A stretch of 64,000 nucleotides of DNA from Chitinimonas koreensis (GCF_014353015.1 NZ_CP060704.1:5481001-5545000); one strand, 5' to 3'; counted from the stretch's first letter, positions 18,680-27,007 are shown. The notes: a model not told the origin generated them from the sequence alone. Numbers and translations: made by a program.

Positions 18680-19744
18680 GTGAACGCGCAACGCAAGCTG
18701 GGACGGTCGGGCGGCGCTCCGTCGGGCGGCGCTCCACGCCCGGCCGGCCGCCGCCGCGCCGGCTTCTACCTGGCCGGCGGCCTGCTGGCCGCCGCGCTGG
18801 GCCTGGCGGCCTGGCGCCTGGCCGGGCCGCCGGACGACTGGCGCGCGGCGGCGCCAGCCGACGGCGCAGCGCAGGCCGACGGAACCGTGCAAGCCGCGGC
18901 CACCGGCCAGGGCCTGTTCGAGCGGCCGCCGGCCGCCGCGGCAGCGGCCGGCGACTGGAGCGACCCGGCCCGGCGCCAGTCGGCGCTGCAGGCGGTACTG
19001 GCCGGCCGCCGCTCGCTGCTGCCGCTGCTGGAGGCGGTGCGGCGCGACTGCGCCGACCGCCGCGACGACGCGCGCTGCCGCGGCTGGCCCGACGCCGACC
19101 TGGCCCGGCTGGCGCCGGCCGACGCGGCCCGGCTGCGGCGGGCGCTGACGCTGAAGGAGACGGTCGAGCACGGGCTCGGCGCACTGGTGCAAAGCACCGA
19201 CCGGCCGCTGGCCGAACGGCTGGCCGCGGTCAGCGCGGCGCGGCGCGAGCTGGCCGGCGCCGACATGGCCAGGCTGCTGTACGGCGAGGAGGAGGCGCGG
19301 CTCGGCTTCCAGATCGCCGCGCGCGACTTCGCCGCCGGCGAGGCGGCGCGGCTGCCGCAGGCGGAACGCCAGGCGCGGATCGAAGCGCTGCGGCGGCAGG
19401 CCTATGGCGACTACTACGACACCCTGGCGCAGGCGGAGACGCCGAGCGAACGGCTGTACTGGGCGCAGCTGGCGGCCGAGTCCGGCCTGCCGGCGGACCA
19501 GCGCGCGGCGGTGCGGCAGGCCTTGCGGCGCGACTACCTCGGCGCCGAGATGGCCGGGCGGCTGGCCGCCCAGGACGCGGCCGACGCGCGCCATGCCGCG
19601 GCGATGGCCGGTTACCGGCGCGACAGCGCGGCGCTGCTGGCGGAAATCCGTAGGCGCGGAGAGCCGGAACGCGATGCGGCGCTGGCGGCGGAACTCGACG
19701 GCAAATCGGCGGCGTTGCAGGCGAAGTGGTTCGGCCATTCCTGA
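18680..19744 (+). CDS. Membrane-anchored lipase-chaperone-like protein, partner of the sphingomyelinase
   Basis: A 354-residue protein starting at GTG, 7 nt after the sphingomyelinase stop and with GAGGCGGCGG ahead of it. One membrane segment lies at about residues 30-48 (LAGGLLAAALGLAAW) after a basic N-terminus, then an Ala/Pro-rich linker and an all-helical, Arg/Glu/Ala-rich periplasmic part. The middle (RRELAGADMARLLYGEEEARLGFQ, cited as residues about 193-216 in two pieces) recalls the helical repeats of lipase-specific foldases (LifO), and two Cys are near 115-125. The LifO signature RxxFDY was not found. Inference: it is a dedicated folding or secretion helper of the sphingomyelinase. 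Confidence 0.65.
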   Translation: MNAQRKLGRSGGAPSGGAPRPAGRRRAGFYLAGGLLAAALGLAAWRLAGPPDDWRAAAPADGAAQADGTVQAAATGQGLFERPPAAAAAAGDWSDPARRQSALQAVLAGRRSLLPLLEAVRRDCADRRDDARCRGWPDADLARLAPADAARLRRALTLKETVEHGLGALVQSTDRPLAERLAAVSAARRELAGADMARLLYGEEEARLGFQIAARDFAAGEAARLPQAERQARIEALRRQAYGDYYDTLAQAETPSERLYWAQLAAESGLPADQRAAVRQALRRDYLGAEMAGRLAAQDAADARHAAAMAGYRRDSAALLAEIRRRGEPERDAALAAELDGKSAALQAKWFGHS

Positions 19745-19773
19745 TCGCCGGTAACGCCAGCTCGCAACCCGCC

Positions 19774-20889
19774 TCAATCCATCTCGATCGCCCCGCTCCC
19801 GTCATCCGCCCCCGCCGGCAACGGCAGCCGCCGCCCATCGCTGAGCCCGCGCCACAGCTGCCCGTTGTCCCACAGCAGCAGTTCGCCGCGCTCGCCGTCC
19901 TTCAGCCCGGCATCGATGCCGACCACCTTGCCGCCGTACAGCGAGCGCACCTCGGCCTGGGTGGTATGGCCGACCACGATGCGCTGCGCGCCGAGCCGCG
20001 CCAGCAGCGCATCGATCTCGGCCGCGGTCGCGCGCGGGGCCAGGAAGTAGCCGCGGTACCACAGCGGCCCGTCGCGGCCGAACAGCGCGGCCGCGGCCGG
20101 GTCGGCCGCCAGCGCCTGCCTGGACAGGCCCAGCCCGGCGCGGATGCCGGCGTTGATCGCCGCCAGGTCGATCGGCTGCGCCGCCAGCGCCGGATGCAGG
20201 CCGCCGTGCAGGAACACCGTGTCGCCGAGCTTGAGCACCGTCGCGCGGCTGCGCAGCCAGCGGCCCAGCGCGGTATCGGCGCCGTACAGGCCGGAGTAGG
20301 TCTCGCCGAGCCGCTCGGCCACCGCCCGGTAGCGCGGATGGATGTAGCGCAGGTCGCCGGCCAGCACCATGGTCTCGTGGTTGCCGAGCAGCGCATGCAC
20401 CGCGCCGCCGGCCGCGCGCGCCTGCTGGGCCAACCGGTAGAGGCTCCACAGCGCCTCGTTCACCGTCGGCCCGCGGTCGAACACGTCGCCGGCGATCACC
20501 AGCACGCCCTCGCCCCAGGCCCAGTCGCCGTGCTCGTCGACGATGCCGTGGCGCGCCAGCAGCGTGAGCAGCAGGCCAGCCTGGCCGTGGATATCCGACA
20601 CCGCCGCCCAGCGCACCGGCGCCGGCAACCGGTCGGGCGCCGGCGCGTCGGCGGCGTTCACCGCCAGGCGGCCGAGCGCGCCGCACGGCGGCACCAGCAG
20701 GCGCGAAGGCGGCAGCGGCTGGCGGCGCACTTCGCCGTCGCACAGCCAGACCGCCTGCTCGGCGCCGGCGCGCAGGAACACGTAGGGGCCGTCGTCGCCG
20801 GGCGGCTCGCCCGCCGGTGCGCCGCCCGGATCGTCGGCCAGGGCCGGCAGGACGGCGAGCAGCAACAGCAGGCGGCGCAGGAAGGACAT
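19774..20889 (-). CDS. Exported calcineurin-like metallophosphatase
   Basis: A 371-residue protein with a signal peptide (MSFLRRLLLLLAVLPALA) and the full set of PPP-type metallophosphoesterase motifs: VSDIHGQ near residue 122, GDVFDRG, LLGNHET, then FLHGGLHP and VVGHTTQ. This is the arrangement of Shewanella-like and related bacterial protein phosphatases. It likely hydrolyses phosphate esters in the periplasm; the substrate is unknown. The start at 20889 was chosen because the signal peptide begins there. It is convergent with the chaperone-like gene (29-nt gap). Confidence 0.85.
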   Translation of the reverse strand: MSFLRRLLLLLAVLPALADDPGGAPAGEPPGDDGPYVFLRAGAEQAVWLCDGEVRRQPLPPSRLLVPPCGALGRLAVNAADAPAPDRLPAPVRWAAVSDIHGQAGLLLTLLARHGIVDEHGDWAWGEGVLVIAGDVFDRGPTVNEALWSLYRLAQQARAAGGAVHALLGNHETMVLAGDLRYIHPRYRAVAERLGETYSGLYGADTALGRWLRSRATVLKLGDTVFLHGGLHPALAAQPIDLAAINAGIRAGLGLSRQALAADPAAAALFGRDGPLWYRGYFLAPRATAAEIDALLARLGAQRIVVGHTTQAEVRSLYGGKVVGIDAGLKDGERGELLLWDNGQLWRGLSDGRRLPLPAGADDGSGAIEMD

Positions 20890-21020
20890 GGCGGGACTCG
20901 CGAATTGGACCGGCGCGATTGTCGGCGCGGCGCCCGGCCGCCACAAGCGCTTGACCTGGGTCAAGTCCGGCGCGTGGCTGCGCCGCTACGCTGCATGGCA
21001 TCGAACCCAGGAGCACGCCG

Positions 21021-21236
21021 ATGGAGACGCCCCACCCGTCCGCCGAACCCCGGCCGGCCGCCGAACCGGGCCGCGGCGAATTCGCCCGACTGGCCGACGA
21101 CTACCTGATGCTCGACCAGGCGATCGCCCGCATCGAATACGGCGAGGCGCCGCTGGACGAGCCGGTGCTGGCGCAGATGAGGCAGCAGCGCAGCGCGCTG
21201 CGGGAAGAATTGCGGGCCCTGACCGACCGGGCCTGA
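21021..21236 (+). CDS. Small acidic helical protein, unknown function
   Basis: A 71-residue protein with AGGAG 7 nt before the ATG. After a Pro/Glu-rich start, residues 25-70 look like two amphipathic helices (LDQAIARIEYGE and MRQQRSALREELRAL), a pattern seen in the DUF465/YdcH group, but I cannot assign it firmly. It stands alone between divergent and convergent genes and is closed by an intrinsic terminator, which supports its being expressed. Confidence 0.6.
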   Translation: METPHPSAEPRPAAEPGRGEFARLADDYLMLDQAIARIEYGEAPLDEPVLAQMRQQRSALREELRALTDRA

Positions 21237-21260
21237 ACAGATCGACGCACGCAGGCATTG

Positions 21261-21282
21261 GCCGGGTTTGCCCGGCTTTTTT
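21261..21282 (+). terminator. Intrinsic terminator
   Basis: GCCGGG, loop TTTG, CCCGGC, then six T. It lies 25 nt after the stop of the small protein gene. Confidence 0.85.
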
Positions 21283-21315
21283 ACTGCCTGCCTTCAAACA
21301 AAGCTGGGTCGATCA

Positions 21316-21446
21316 GCCCCTCTCCCGTGCACGGGAGAGCACCCGCTTCTGCGTAGCAGAAGCGGGGTGGGGTGAGGGCTGTAGTTTGATGAACCGGCCC
21401 TCATCCGGTCCTTCGGACCACCTTCTCCCGCGCGCGGGAGAAGGGA
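21316..21446. repeat. CCCTCTCCC/GGGTGAGGG palindromic repeats
   Basis: Contains CCCTCTCCCGTGCACGGGAGAG, an ACCCGCTTCTGC/GCAGAAGCGGGGT hairpin, GGTGAGGGC and a second CTTCTCCCGCGCGCGGGAGAAG palindrome. It is of the same kind as 17006-17098 and contains no gene. Confidence 0.7.
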
Positions 21447-21487
21447 TAAAGCGGCCAGCGGCAGAGACTAAATCTTTCTACGCGGCC

Positions 21488-22072
21488 CTAGAAGCCACTC
21501 CCCGGCTGCGCCAGATAAACCTGCTCTTCAGCGGTCGCCTCGCGACCCAGCACAGCATTGCGATGCGGAAAGCGGCCGAAGCGCGCGATCACCTCGCGGT
21601 GGCGCTGCGCGTAGTCGAGGTAGTTCGCCCCGGCCGGCCACTCGGCCGCCAGCGCTTCGAACAGCGCCACCGAGCGGTCCTGCTCGGCCAACGATTCGGC
21701 ATGCTCCAGCGGCAGGTAGACGAACACGCGGCGCACCGGCGGCAGCGTCCGGTCGACGCCGGCCTCGAGCGCCGCATGGGCGGCGGCCAGCGCCAGCGCA
21801 TCGCCGGCGAAGGCGCGCGGCGTGTCGCGGTAGATGTTGCGGCTGAACTGGTCGAGCAGCAGCAGGTAGGCCAGCAGCCCGTCGGGCGTGGCGCGCCAGT
21901 GCTGCAAGCCGCCGGCCTGGGCGGCCGCGACCTGCTCGCCGAAGCGGGCGGCGATCGCGGCGTCGAAGGCCGGGTCCTTGACGAACCAGGCCTGCCGCGG
22001 CGCATCGCCGCCGGCGAACCAGAATTCGAGCACTGCGGCGATCAGGGCCGCATCGTCGTGAGCGGCCGTCAT
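21488..22072 (-). CDS. DUF924 family protein
   Basis: A 194-residue predicted cytosolic protein of the DUF924 (YmiA-like, TPR-fold) family. Typical pieces are VLEFWFAGG at the start, the DQFSRNIYRDTPRAFAGD core, YLPLEHAESLAEQD and FGRFPHRNAVLGR. Function is unknown. Its ATG overlaps the proB stop codon (ATGA), so it is translated from the proB message. Confidence 0.85.
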   Translation of the reverse strand: MTAAHDDAALIAAVLEFWFAGGDAPRQAWFVKDPAFDAAIAARFGEQVAAAQAGGLQHWRATPDGLLAYLLLLDQFSRNIYRDTPRAFAGDALALAAAHAALEAGVDRTLPPVRRVFVYLPLEHAESLAEQDRSVALFEALAAEWPAGANYLDYAQRHREVIARFGRFPHRNAVLGREATAEEQVYLAQPGSGF

Positions 22073-23190
22073 CCCAGCACCACCAGGTTGTCGCGGTGGA
22101 TCAGCTCGGGCTCGTCGACGAAGCCGAGCACCGCCTCGATCTGGCCGGTCGGCAGGCGCACGATGCGGCGCGCGTCGGCCGCGTCGTAGTTGCACAGGCC
22201 GCGCGCGATCTCGGCGCCGTCGGGGCCGATGCAGCGCACCATCTCGCCGCGCAGGAAATCGCCGTCGACGCTGGCCACCCCGATCGGCAGCAGGCTGGTG
22301 CCCTGCTGCGCCACCGCGCGCACCGCGCCGGCGTCGAGCACCAGCGTGCCGCGCACCTGCAGGTGGTCGGCCAGCCATTGCTTGCGCGCCGCCATGCGGC
22401 TCTGGCCGGCGCTGAGCTGGGTGCCGATCGCTTCGCCGGCCGCCAGCCGGGTCAGCACGCGCTCCTCGCGGCCGCTGGCGATCACCGTGCTGGCGCCGCT
22501 GCGGGCGGCGCGCTTGGCGGCGACGATCTTGGTGTACATGCCGCCGGTGCCGACGCCGCTGCCGGCGCCGCCGGCCATCGCCTCCAGCTCGGGCCGGCCG
22601 GCCGGGTATTCGTGGACGAACTCGGCGTCCGGCACCTTGCGCGGATCGGCACGGTAGAGGCCGCGCTGGTCGGTCAGGATCACCAGCGCGTCGGCGTCGA
22701 TCAGGTTGGTCACCAGCGCGCCGAGCGTGTCGTTGTCGCCGACCTTGATCTCGTCGGTCGACACCGTGTCGTTCTCGTTGATGATCGGGATCACGCCGAG
22801 GTCGAGCAGGGTCAGCAGCGTCGAGCGCGCATTGAGGTAACGGGTGCGGTCGGCCAGGTCCTCGTGGGTCAGCAGGATCTGGGCGGTCTTGAGGCCGTGG
22901 GCCTTGAAGCCGCGCTCGTAGGCCTCGACCAGGCCCATCTGGCCAACCGCGGCGGCCGCCTGCAACTCGTGCACCGCGTGCGGCCGGCGCGGCCAGCCGA
23001 GCCGCGCCACGCCCTCGGCGATGGCGCCCGAGCTGACCAGCACCACCTGGCGGCCGAGCCGCGACAGCGCGGCGATCTCGGCCGCCCAGCGGTTGAGCGC
23101 GGCGTGGTCGAGACCGCGGCCGTCGTTGGTGACCAGGGAGGAGCCGACCTTGACGACCAGGCGGTGGGCGGTGGCGATGCAGCTTTGCAT
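22069..23190 (-). CDS. proB: Glutamate 5-kinase
   Basis: First enzyme of proline synthesis; phosphorylates glutamate in the cytosol. The 373-residue protein has the amino-acid kinase domain (VVKVGSSLVTNDGRGLD, VSSGAIAEG, PIINENDTVSTDE, LTDQRGLY, GTGGMYTKIVAAKRA) and a C-terminal PUA domain (about 280-365). The start at 23190 (MQSCIATAHRLVVKVGSS) was chosen because the family begins just before the first strand. The usual neighbours obgE or proA are absent; a DUF924 gene overlaps its stop by 4 nt. Feedback inhibition by proline is usual for the family. Confidence 0.93.
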   Translation of the reverse strand: MQSCIATAHRLVVKVGSSLVTNDGRGLDHAALNRWAAEIAALSRLGRQVVLVSSGAIAEGVARLGWPRRPHAVHELQAAAAVGQMGLVEAYERGFKAHGLKTAQILLTHEDLADRTRYLNARSTLLTLLDLGVIPIINENDTVSTDEIKVGDNDTLGALVTNLIDADALVILTDQRGLYRADPRKVPDAEFVHEYPAGRPELEAMAGGAGSGVGTGGMYTKIVAAKRAARSGASTVIASGREERVLTRLAAGEAIGTQLSAGQSRMAARKQWLADHLQVRGTLVLDAGAVRAVAQQGTSLLPIGVASVDGDFLRGEMVRCIGPDGAEIARGLCNYDAADARRIVRLPTGQIEAVLGFVDEPELIHRDNLVVLG

Positions 23191-23278
23191 GGAAAAATCC
23201 GTGGATGGTCGAATACCGCCGAAGCGCATCACTCGGCGCACGTCGGGCGGATACTTGCGTCGAAGCATCCGCCGACGA

Positions 23279-23390
23279 GCGCAGCGAGGCCCCTCGCGGC
23301 GGCGAGGGCGGGGGAGTCGGGATCGATCAGGGAATTGCCGGCGGTGGAACAGACTCTGACCGCCTAGCGTCCGGCTTTGCCGGGCGCCTG
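23279..23390 (+). repeat. Composite palindromic repeat, family C, copy 2
   Basis: Plus strand: GCGCAGCGAGGCCCCTCGC, GGCGGCGAGGGCGGGGGAGT, then GGGATCGATCAGG, a spacer of about 45 nt, and TCCGGCTTTGCCGGG. It lies between the divergent proB and msrQ; 23191-23479 shows no gene otherwise. Confidence 0.75.
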
Positions 23391-23479
23391 CACCGGCGAT
23401 CGGATACGAACCGGCGTATCCAAACGGCGACCGGGCAATTATGCCGTCAGGGCGGCAGACCTTGAACGACTAAAACATC

Positions 23480-24070
23480 ATGAACCTGCGCACCTTCAGC
23501 TATTTCAAAGCCGCCCTCTTCGTCCTCTGCCTGCTGCCGCTGGCGCGCGCCGTCTGGATCGTCGCCAGCGGCGGCGCGGTCAACCCGATCGAGTTCGTCA
23601 CCCGCTCGACCGGCACCTGGACGCTGAGCTTCCTCTTGATCACGCTGGCCATGACCCCGCTGCGGCGCCTCACCGGCCGGCCCGAGCCGCTGCGGCTGCG
23701 CCGCATGCTCGGGCTGTACGCCTTCTTCTACGCCTGCCTGCACTTCACCACCTACATCTGGCTCGACCAGTTCTTCGACCTGGCCGCCATCGTGCGCGAC
23801 ATCGCCAAGCGGCCCTTCGTCACCGTCGGCTTCGCCGCCTTCGTGCTGCTGATCCCGCTGGCGGCGACCTCGACCGACCGCATGATGCGGCGGCTCAAGC
23901 GCAACTGGGGCCGGCTGCACCGGCTGGTCTATCCGATCGCGATCCTCGGCGTGCTGCATTATTGGTGGCTGGTGAAGAAGGACCTGACCCAGCCGGCGCT
24001 GTTCGCGGCCGCGCTGGCGGTATTACTGGGGATGCGGCTGTGGTGGCGGCGGCGGCGGCGCTCGGCTTGA
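23480..24070 (+). CDS. msrQ: Heme-binding membrane subunit MsrQ of the MsrPQ system
   Basis: A 196-residue inner-membrane protein with about five to six helices of the ferric-reductase-like family. MsrQ passes electrons from the quinone pool to the periplasmic methionine sulfoxide reductase MsrP. Typical segments are MTPLRRLTGR, LRRMLGLYAFFYACLHFTTY (heme His), and RLHRLVYPIAILGVLHYWW (second heme His pair). msrP, which normally precedes it, is absent: only a dispersed repeat lies upstream. Either msrP is elsewhere or this copy serves another partner. A small gene starts right after its stop. Confidence 0.9.
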   Translation: MNLRTFSYFKAALFVLCLLPLARAVWIVASGGAVNPIEFVTRSTGTWTLSFLLITLAMTPLRRLTGRPEPLRLRRMLGLYAFFYACLHFTTYIWLDQFFDLAAIVRDIAKRPFVTVGFAAFVLLIPLAATSTDRMMRRLKRNWGRLHRLVYPIAILGVLHYWWLVKKDLTQPALFAAALAVLLGMRLWWRRRRRSA

Positions 24071-24460
24071 ATGGGGAGCATGGACGCTCCCGACTACCCG
24101 GCGGTCTGGCTGCGCGACGACGGCATCCTGCGCATCGACTACGGCCTGCATCCGCGCGTCGACCTCGCCGCCATCCGTTCGGCCCATCGTCAGCACCTGG
24201 CGCTGGCCGACCGACCGCTGCCGGTGCTGGTGACCGGCCGCGGCACCATGACCGCCACGCCGGAGGCCGAGGCCTTCAGCGCCAGTCCCGAGGTCTGCGC
24301 GGTCACCGTCGCGGTGGCGGTGATCGCCAGCAATCCGGTGGCCCGCATGGCGGTGCAGCTCTACCGCCGCTACCGGCGGCCGCCCTACCCGTTCCAGGCC
24401 TTCGACAGCGAAGCGGCCGCGCTGCAATGGCTGGCGCGCTTCCTGCCGCCGGTCGGCTGA
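24071..24460 (+). CDS. Small STAS/SpoIIAA-like protein, unknown function
   Basis: A 129-residue protein starting immediately after the msrQ stop (TGAATG), so translation is probably coupled. The alternation of short strands and helices (VWLRDDGILRIDYG, PVLVTGRGTMTATPEAEAF, a stretch of Val/Ala, then YPFQAFDSEAAALQWLARFL) resembles the DUF7793/STAS-like fold used in small regulatory proteins. The second ATG at 24080 is an alternative start. No relation to methionine sulfoxide repair is evident. Confidence 0.6.
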   Translation: MGSMDAPDYPAVWLRDDGILRIDYGLHPRVDLAAIRSAHRQHLALADRPLPVLVTGRGTMTATPEAEAFSASPEVCAVTVAVAVIASNPVARMAVQLYRRYRRPPYPFQAFDSEAAALQWLARFLPPVG

Positions 24461-24476
24461 TCGCCGAGACACCGGC

Positions 24477-24544
24477 AGGTCGGACTTCGCTCCGAAGAGG
24501 TCCCGGATCGACCGGGCCTTGCGGTCGGGCTGAAGTCCGACCTG
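24477..24544. repeat. REP family B inverted pair, diverged
   Basis: CAGGTCGGACTTCGCTCCGA and, inverted, GTCGGGCTGAAGTCCGACCTG with a short GGATCGACC spacer. It sits between convergent genes and may end both transcripts. Confidence 0.75.
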
Positions 24545-24578
24545 CCGCCGCGATCGGCGATCTCCCGACTTCAAGCCA

Positions 24579-25256
24579 TCAGCGATAGCGCGTCGGATCG
24601 GCCACCCCGGCCGCCTCGAAGCCGGCCCGGCGCAGGCGGCAGGCATCGCACCGGCCGCAGGCGCGGCCGTCGTCGTCGGCCAGGTAGCAGCTCACGGTCA
24701 GGCCGTAGTCGACGCCGAGCGCCATGCCGGCGCGGATGATCTCGGCCTTGGACAGCTTGAGCAGCGGCGTGCGGATATGTAGCGAGGCGCCCTCGACGCC
24801 GACCCGGGTGGCCAGGTTGGCCATCATCTCGAAGGCCGAGATGTATTCGGGCCGGCAGTCCGGGTAGCCCGAGTAGTCGACCGCGTTGACGCCGATGCAG
24901 ATGTCCCGGGCGCCGAGCACTTCGGCCCAGCCGAGCGCGAAGCTCAGCATGATGGTGTTGCGCGCCGGCACGTAGGTGACCGGGATCTCGCCTTCCTTCA
25001 CGCCGTCGGTCGGCACCTCGATGCTGGCGTCGGTCAGCGCCGAGCCGCCGAAGGCGGCCAGGTCGATGCGGGCGACGTGATGGCGGGCGGCGCCGAGCGC
25101 CTCGGCCACGCGCCGCGCGGCGGCCAGCTCGGCATTGTGGCGCTGGCCGTAGTCGAAGCTCAGGCAATAGGCCTCGAAGCCCTGGTTGCGCACCATGGCC
25201 AGCACGGTGGCGGAATCGAGCCCGCCGGACAGCAGGATGACGGCTTTCTTGCTCAT
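24579..25256 (-). CDS. queC: 7-cyano-7-deazaguanine synthase
   Basis: Converts 7-carboxy-7-deazaguanine to preQ0 with ATP and ammonia in queuosine synthesis. The 225-residue protein has the PP-loop LLSGGLDSATVLAM, the SFDYGQRHNAEL and VPARNTIMLS segments, and the zinc site with four Cys (SCY, then CGRCDAC near residue 195). The start at 25256 follows GAGGATCCGAA and matches the family start MSKKAVIL. queE lies upstream on the same strand, separated by a REP pair. Confidence 0.94.
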   Translation of the reverse strand: MSKKAVILLSGGLDSATVLAMVRNQGFEAYCLSFDYGQRHNAELAAARRVAEALGAARHHVARIDLAAFGGSALTDASIEVPTDGVKEGEIPVTYVPARNTIMLSFALGWAEVLGARDICIGVNAVDYSGYPDCRPEYISAFEMMANLATRVGVEGASLHIRTPLLKLSKAEIIRAGMALGVDYGLTVSCYLADDDGRACGRCDACRLRRAGFEAAGVADPTRYR

Positions 25257-25311
25257 TTCGGATCCTCGGAATCGGTTTGCAGCTCGGCTCCGGAATCGCC
25301 CGGAGCTTCGT

Positions 25312-25377
25312 GTAGGAGCGGCTTTAGCCGCGAATGGACATGCTACATCGGGCATTCGCGGCTAAAGCCGCTCCTAC
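25312..25377. repeat. REP family A inverted pair
   Basis: GTAGGAGCGGCTTTAGCCGCGAA and its inverted copy, 20 nt apart, between queE and queC. Because both genes point the same way, it lies inside a probable operon. Confidence 0.85.
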
Positions 25378-25392
25378 CGGAGGGACGGCGCC

Positions 25393-26037
25393 TCACACGC
25401 CCGGCTTGTCGCCCCACAGGATCTTGTGCAGCTGTACCTGCACCCGCACCGGCAGCCGATCGGCGATCACCCACTCGGCCAGCTCGCGCGGCGGCAGCGA
25501 TTCCCACACCGGGCTGAAGATCAGCGGGCACAGCGCCTGCAGCTGGTTGTCGCGCACCAGGTCGCGCGCCCATTCGTAGTCGTGGCGATGCACCAGCACG
25601 AACTTGAGCTCGTCGTGGCCGGTCAGGTGGCGCAGGTTGTCCCAGCGGTTCTTCTCGACCTCGCCCGAGCCCGGCGTCTTGATGTCGACGATGCGCGACA
25701 CGCGCGGGTCGACCGTTTCGATCGGCAGGTGGCCGCTGGTCTCCAGGCTCACCGAGTAGCCGGCGTCGCACAGCCGGGTCAAGAGCTCGTGGCAGCCGGC
25801 CTGGGCCAGCGGCTCGCCGCCGGTGACGCAGACATAGGGCGTGCCGTGGCGGCCGACCTCCTCGAGGATGGCCGCGATCGAGCGGCGCTCGCCGCCGTGG
25901 AAGGCGTAGGCGCTGTCGCAGTAGCCGCAGCGCAGCGGGCAGCCGGTGAGCCGCACGAACACCGTCGGCAGGCCCATGCGGCTGGTCTCGCCCTGCAGCG
26001 AGTGGAAGATTTCGGTGATGCGGAGCGAGGTGGACAT
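25393..26037 (-). CDS. queE: 7-carboxy-7-deazaguanine synthase (radical SAM)
   Basis: Rearranges 6-carboxytetrahydropterin to 7-carboxy-7-deazaguanine, the step before QueC. The 214-residue protein has FHSLQGET at the start, the radical-SAM cluster motif CPLRCGYC (CX3CX2C), the SAM-binding VTGGEPL, and SLETSGHLPIE. The start at 26037 (MSTSLRITEIFHS) fits the family. QueD and QueF are not in the window. Confidence 0.94.
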   Translation of the reverse strand: MSTSLRITEIFHSLQGETSRMGLPTVFVRLTGCPLRCGYCDSAYAFHGGERRSIAAILEEVGRHGTPYVCVTGGEPLAQAGCHELLTRLCDAGYSVSLETSGHLPIETVDPRVSRIVDIKTPGSGEVEKNRWDNLRHLTGHDELKFVLVHRHDYEWARDLVRDNQLQALCPLIFSPVWESLPPRELAEWVIADRLPVRVQVQLHKILWGDKPGV

Positions 26038-26211
26038 CGGGTCTGCAAATGACAAACGGCATGGGCGCCGGCCCATGCCGCGAACGCCCGGAGCGGACGT
26101 GCAACTGGCTGAATTGTCTCAGAGCTCGACCAAAGTCTCCATCCCGAAACGGGCTCGCGGTCACGCAACCGGAGAACAATCCACAAGCGGTCGATGCATG
26201 CACATACGAGC

Positions 26212-26322
26212 GACAGCGAGGCTCCCTCGCGGCGGCGAGGGCGGGGGGAGTTGGAATCGATCAGGAAGCGCCGGCGCTCGAGCCATCGCTGAACACGAAC
26301 ACCCGGCTCCGCCGGGTGCTGC
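26212..26322 (+). repeat. Composite palindromic repeat, family C, copy 3
   Basis: Plus strand: GCGAGGCTCCCTCGC, GGCGGCGAGGGCGGGGGGAG, TTGGAATCGATCAGG, spacer, then CACCCGGCTCCGCCGGGTG. It occupies the space between queE and the GIN-domain gene, which are on the same strand; 26038-26353 has no gene. Confidence 0.78.
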
Positions 26323-26353
26323 GATGACGATCGACCTGCCCCAAAAGTATCCG

Positions 26354-27007
26354 TCAGTCCCCGGCGCGCACCGTGCCGATGCCGCTGACCGCCTTGGACA
26401 CCTTGGCCGGCTTGCCGAAGTAGGTCAGCGAGCCGATGCCGTCGACCGCCGCGGTCAGCGATTCGCTGGCGTAGACGCTGACCGCGCCGACGCCCTCGAG
26501 GTTGACCGTGGCGTTGCGCGTCTTCAGGCCGTCGAGGTCGAGCGAGCCGGCGCCGCTGGCCTGCACCGTCAGGTTGTCGACGCGGCCGGTCGCGGTGATC
26601 AGGCCGGCGCCCTCGTAGCTCAGCGCGAAGCGCTCGCCGGCCAGGTCGCGGAACACCGTCTTGCCGGCGCCCTCGTGGCTGTAGCCGGACAGCCTGGGCA
26701 CCGTGACCTCGATGCGCAGGCTGCTCTTGTTGTCGAGGCTGATCGACTGGTGCTCCTTGAAGCGGATCGTCAGCTCGCCCTTCTGCACCGTGGTCTCGAT
26801 CAGCGGCAGCAGGTTGTCGTCGGCGCGGATCTTCAGCGACGGCGCCGGCCCGACCTTGACGTCGAGGCTCCAGGCGCCCTCGCTGCGGATGGCCTGGAAA
26901 TCGGACACCGGCCGGCTCTGCTCGACCACGCGGCCGCTGCCGCGGATCTCGGCGGCAAAGCCGGTGGTGGCCAGCAGGGCGGCGGCCAGGATGACGAGAC
27001 GTCGCAT
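26354..27007 (-). CDS. Exported GIN-domain (DUF2807) protein
   Basis: A 217-residue protein with a signal peptide (MRRLVILAAALLATTGFAAE) followed by a right-handed beta-helix-like GIN domain: starts GSGRVVEQSRPVSDFQ, then strands ending in repeated Gly/Asn turns (YEGAGLITATGRV, ASGAGSLDLDGL, EGVGAVSVYA, DGIGSLTYFGKPA). It is probably a periplasmic or surface adhesin-like or auto-transporting protein of unknown role. The ATG at 27007 has a perfect AAGGAG at 6-7 nt; an in-frame ATG 15 nt upstream does not. Confidence 0.82.
   Translation of the reverse strand: MRRLVILAAALLATTGFAAEIRGSGRVVEQSRPVSDFQAIRSEGAWSLDVKVGPAPSLKIRADDNLLPLIETTVQKGELTIRFKEHQSISLDNKSSLRIEVTVPRLSGYSHEGAGKTVFRDLAGERFALSYEGAGLITATGRVDNLTVQASGAGSLDLDGLKTRNATVNLEGVGAVSVYASESLTAAVDGIGSLTYFGKPAKVSKAVSGIGTVRAGD

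Noticed and set aside
18680..19744. True lipase chaperone LifO
   Set aside because: The diagnostic RxxFDY motif is missing and the neighbour is a sphingomyelinase, not a lipase; described only as chaperone-like.
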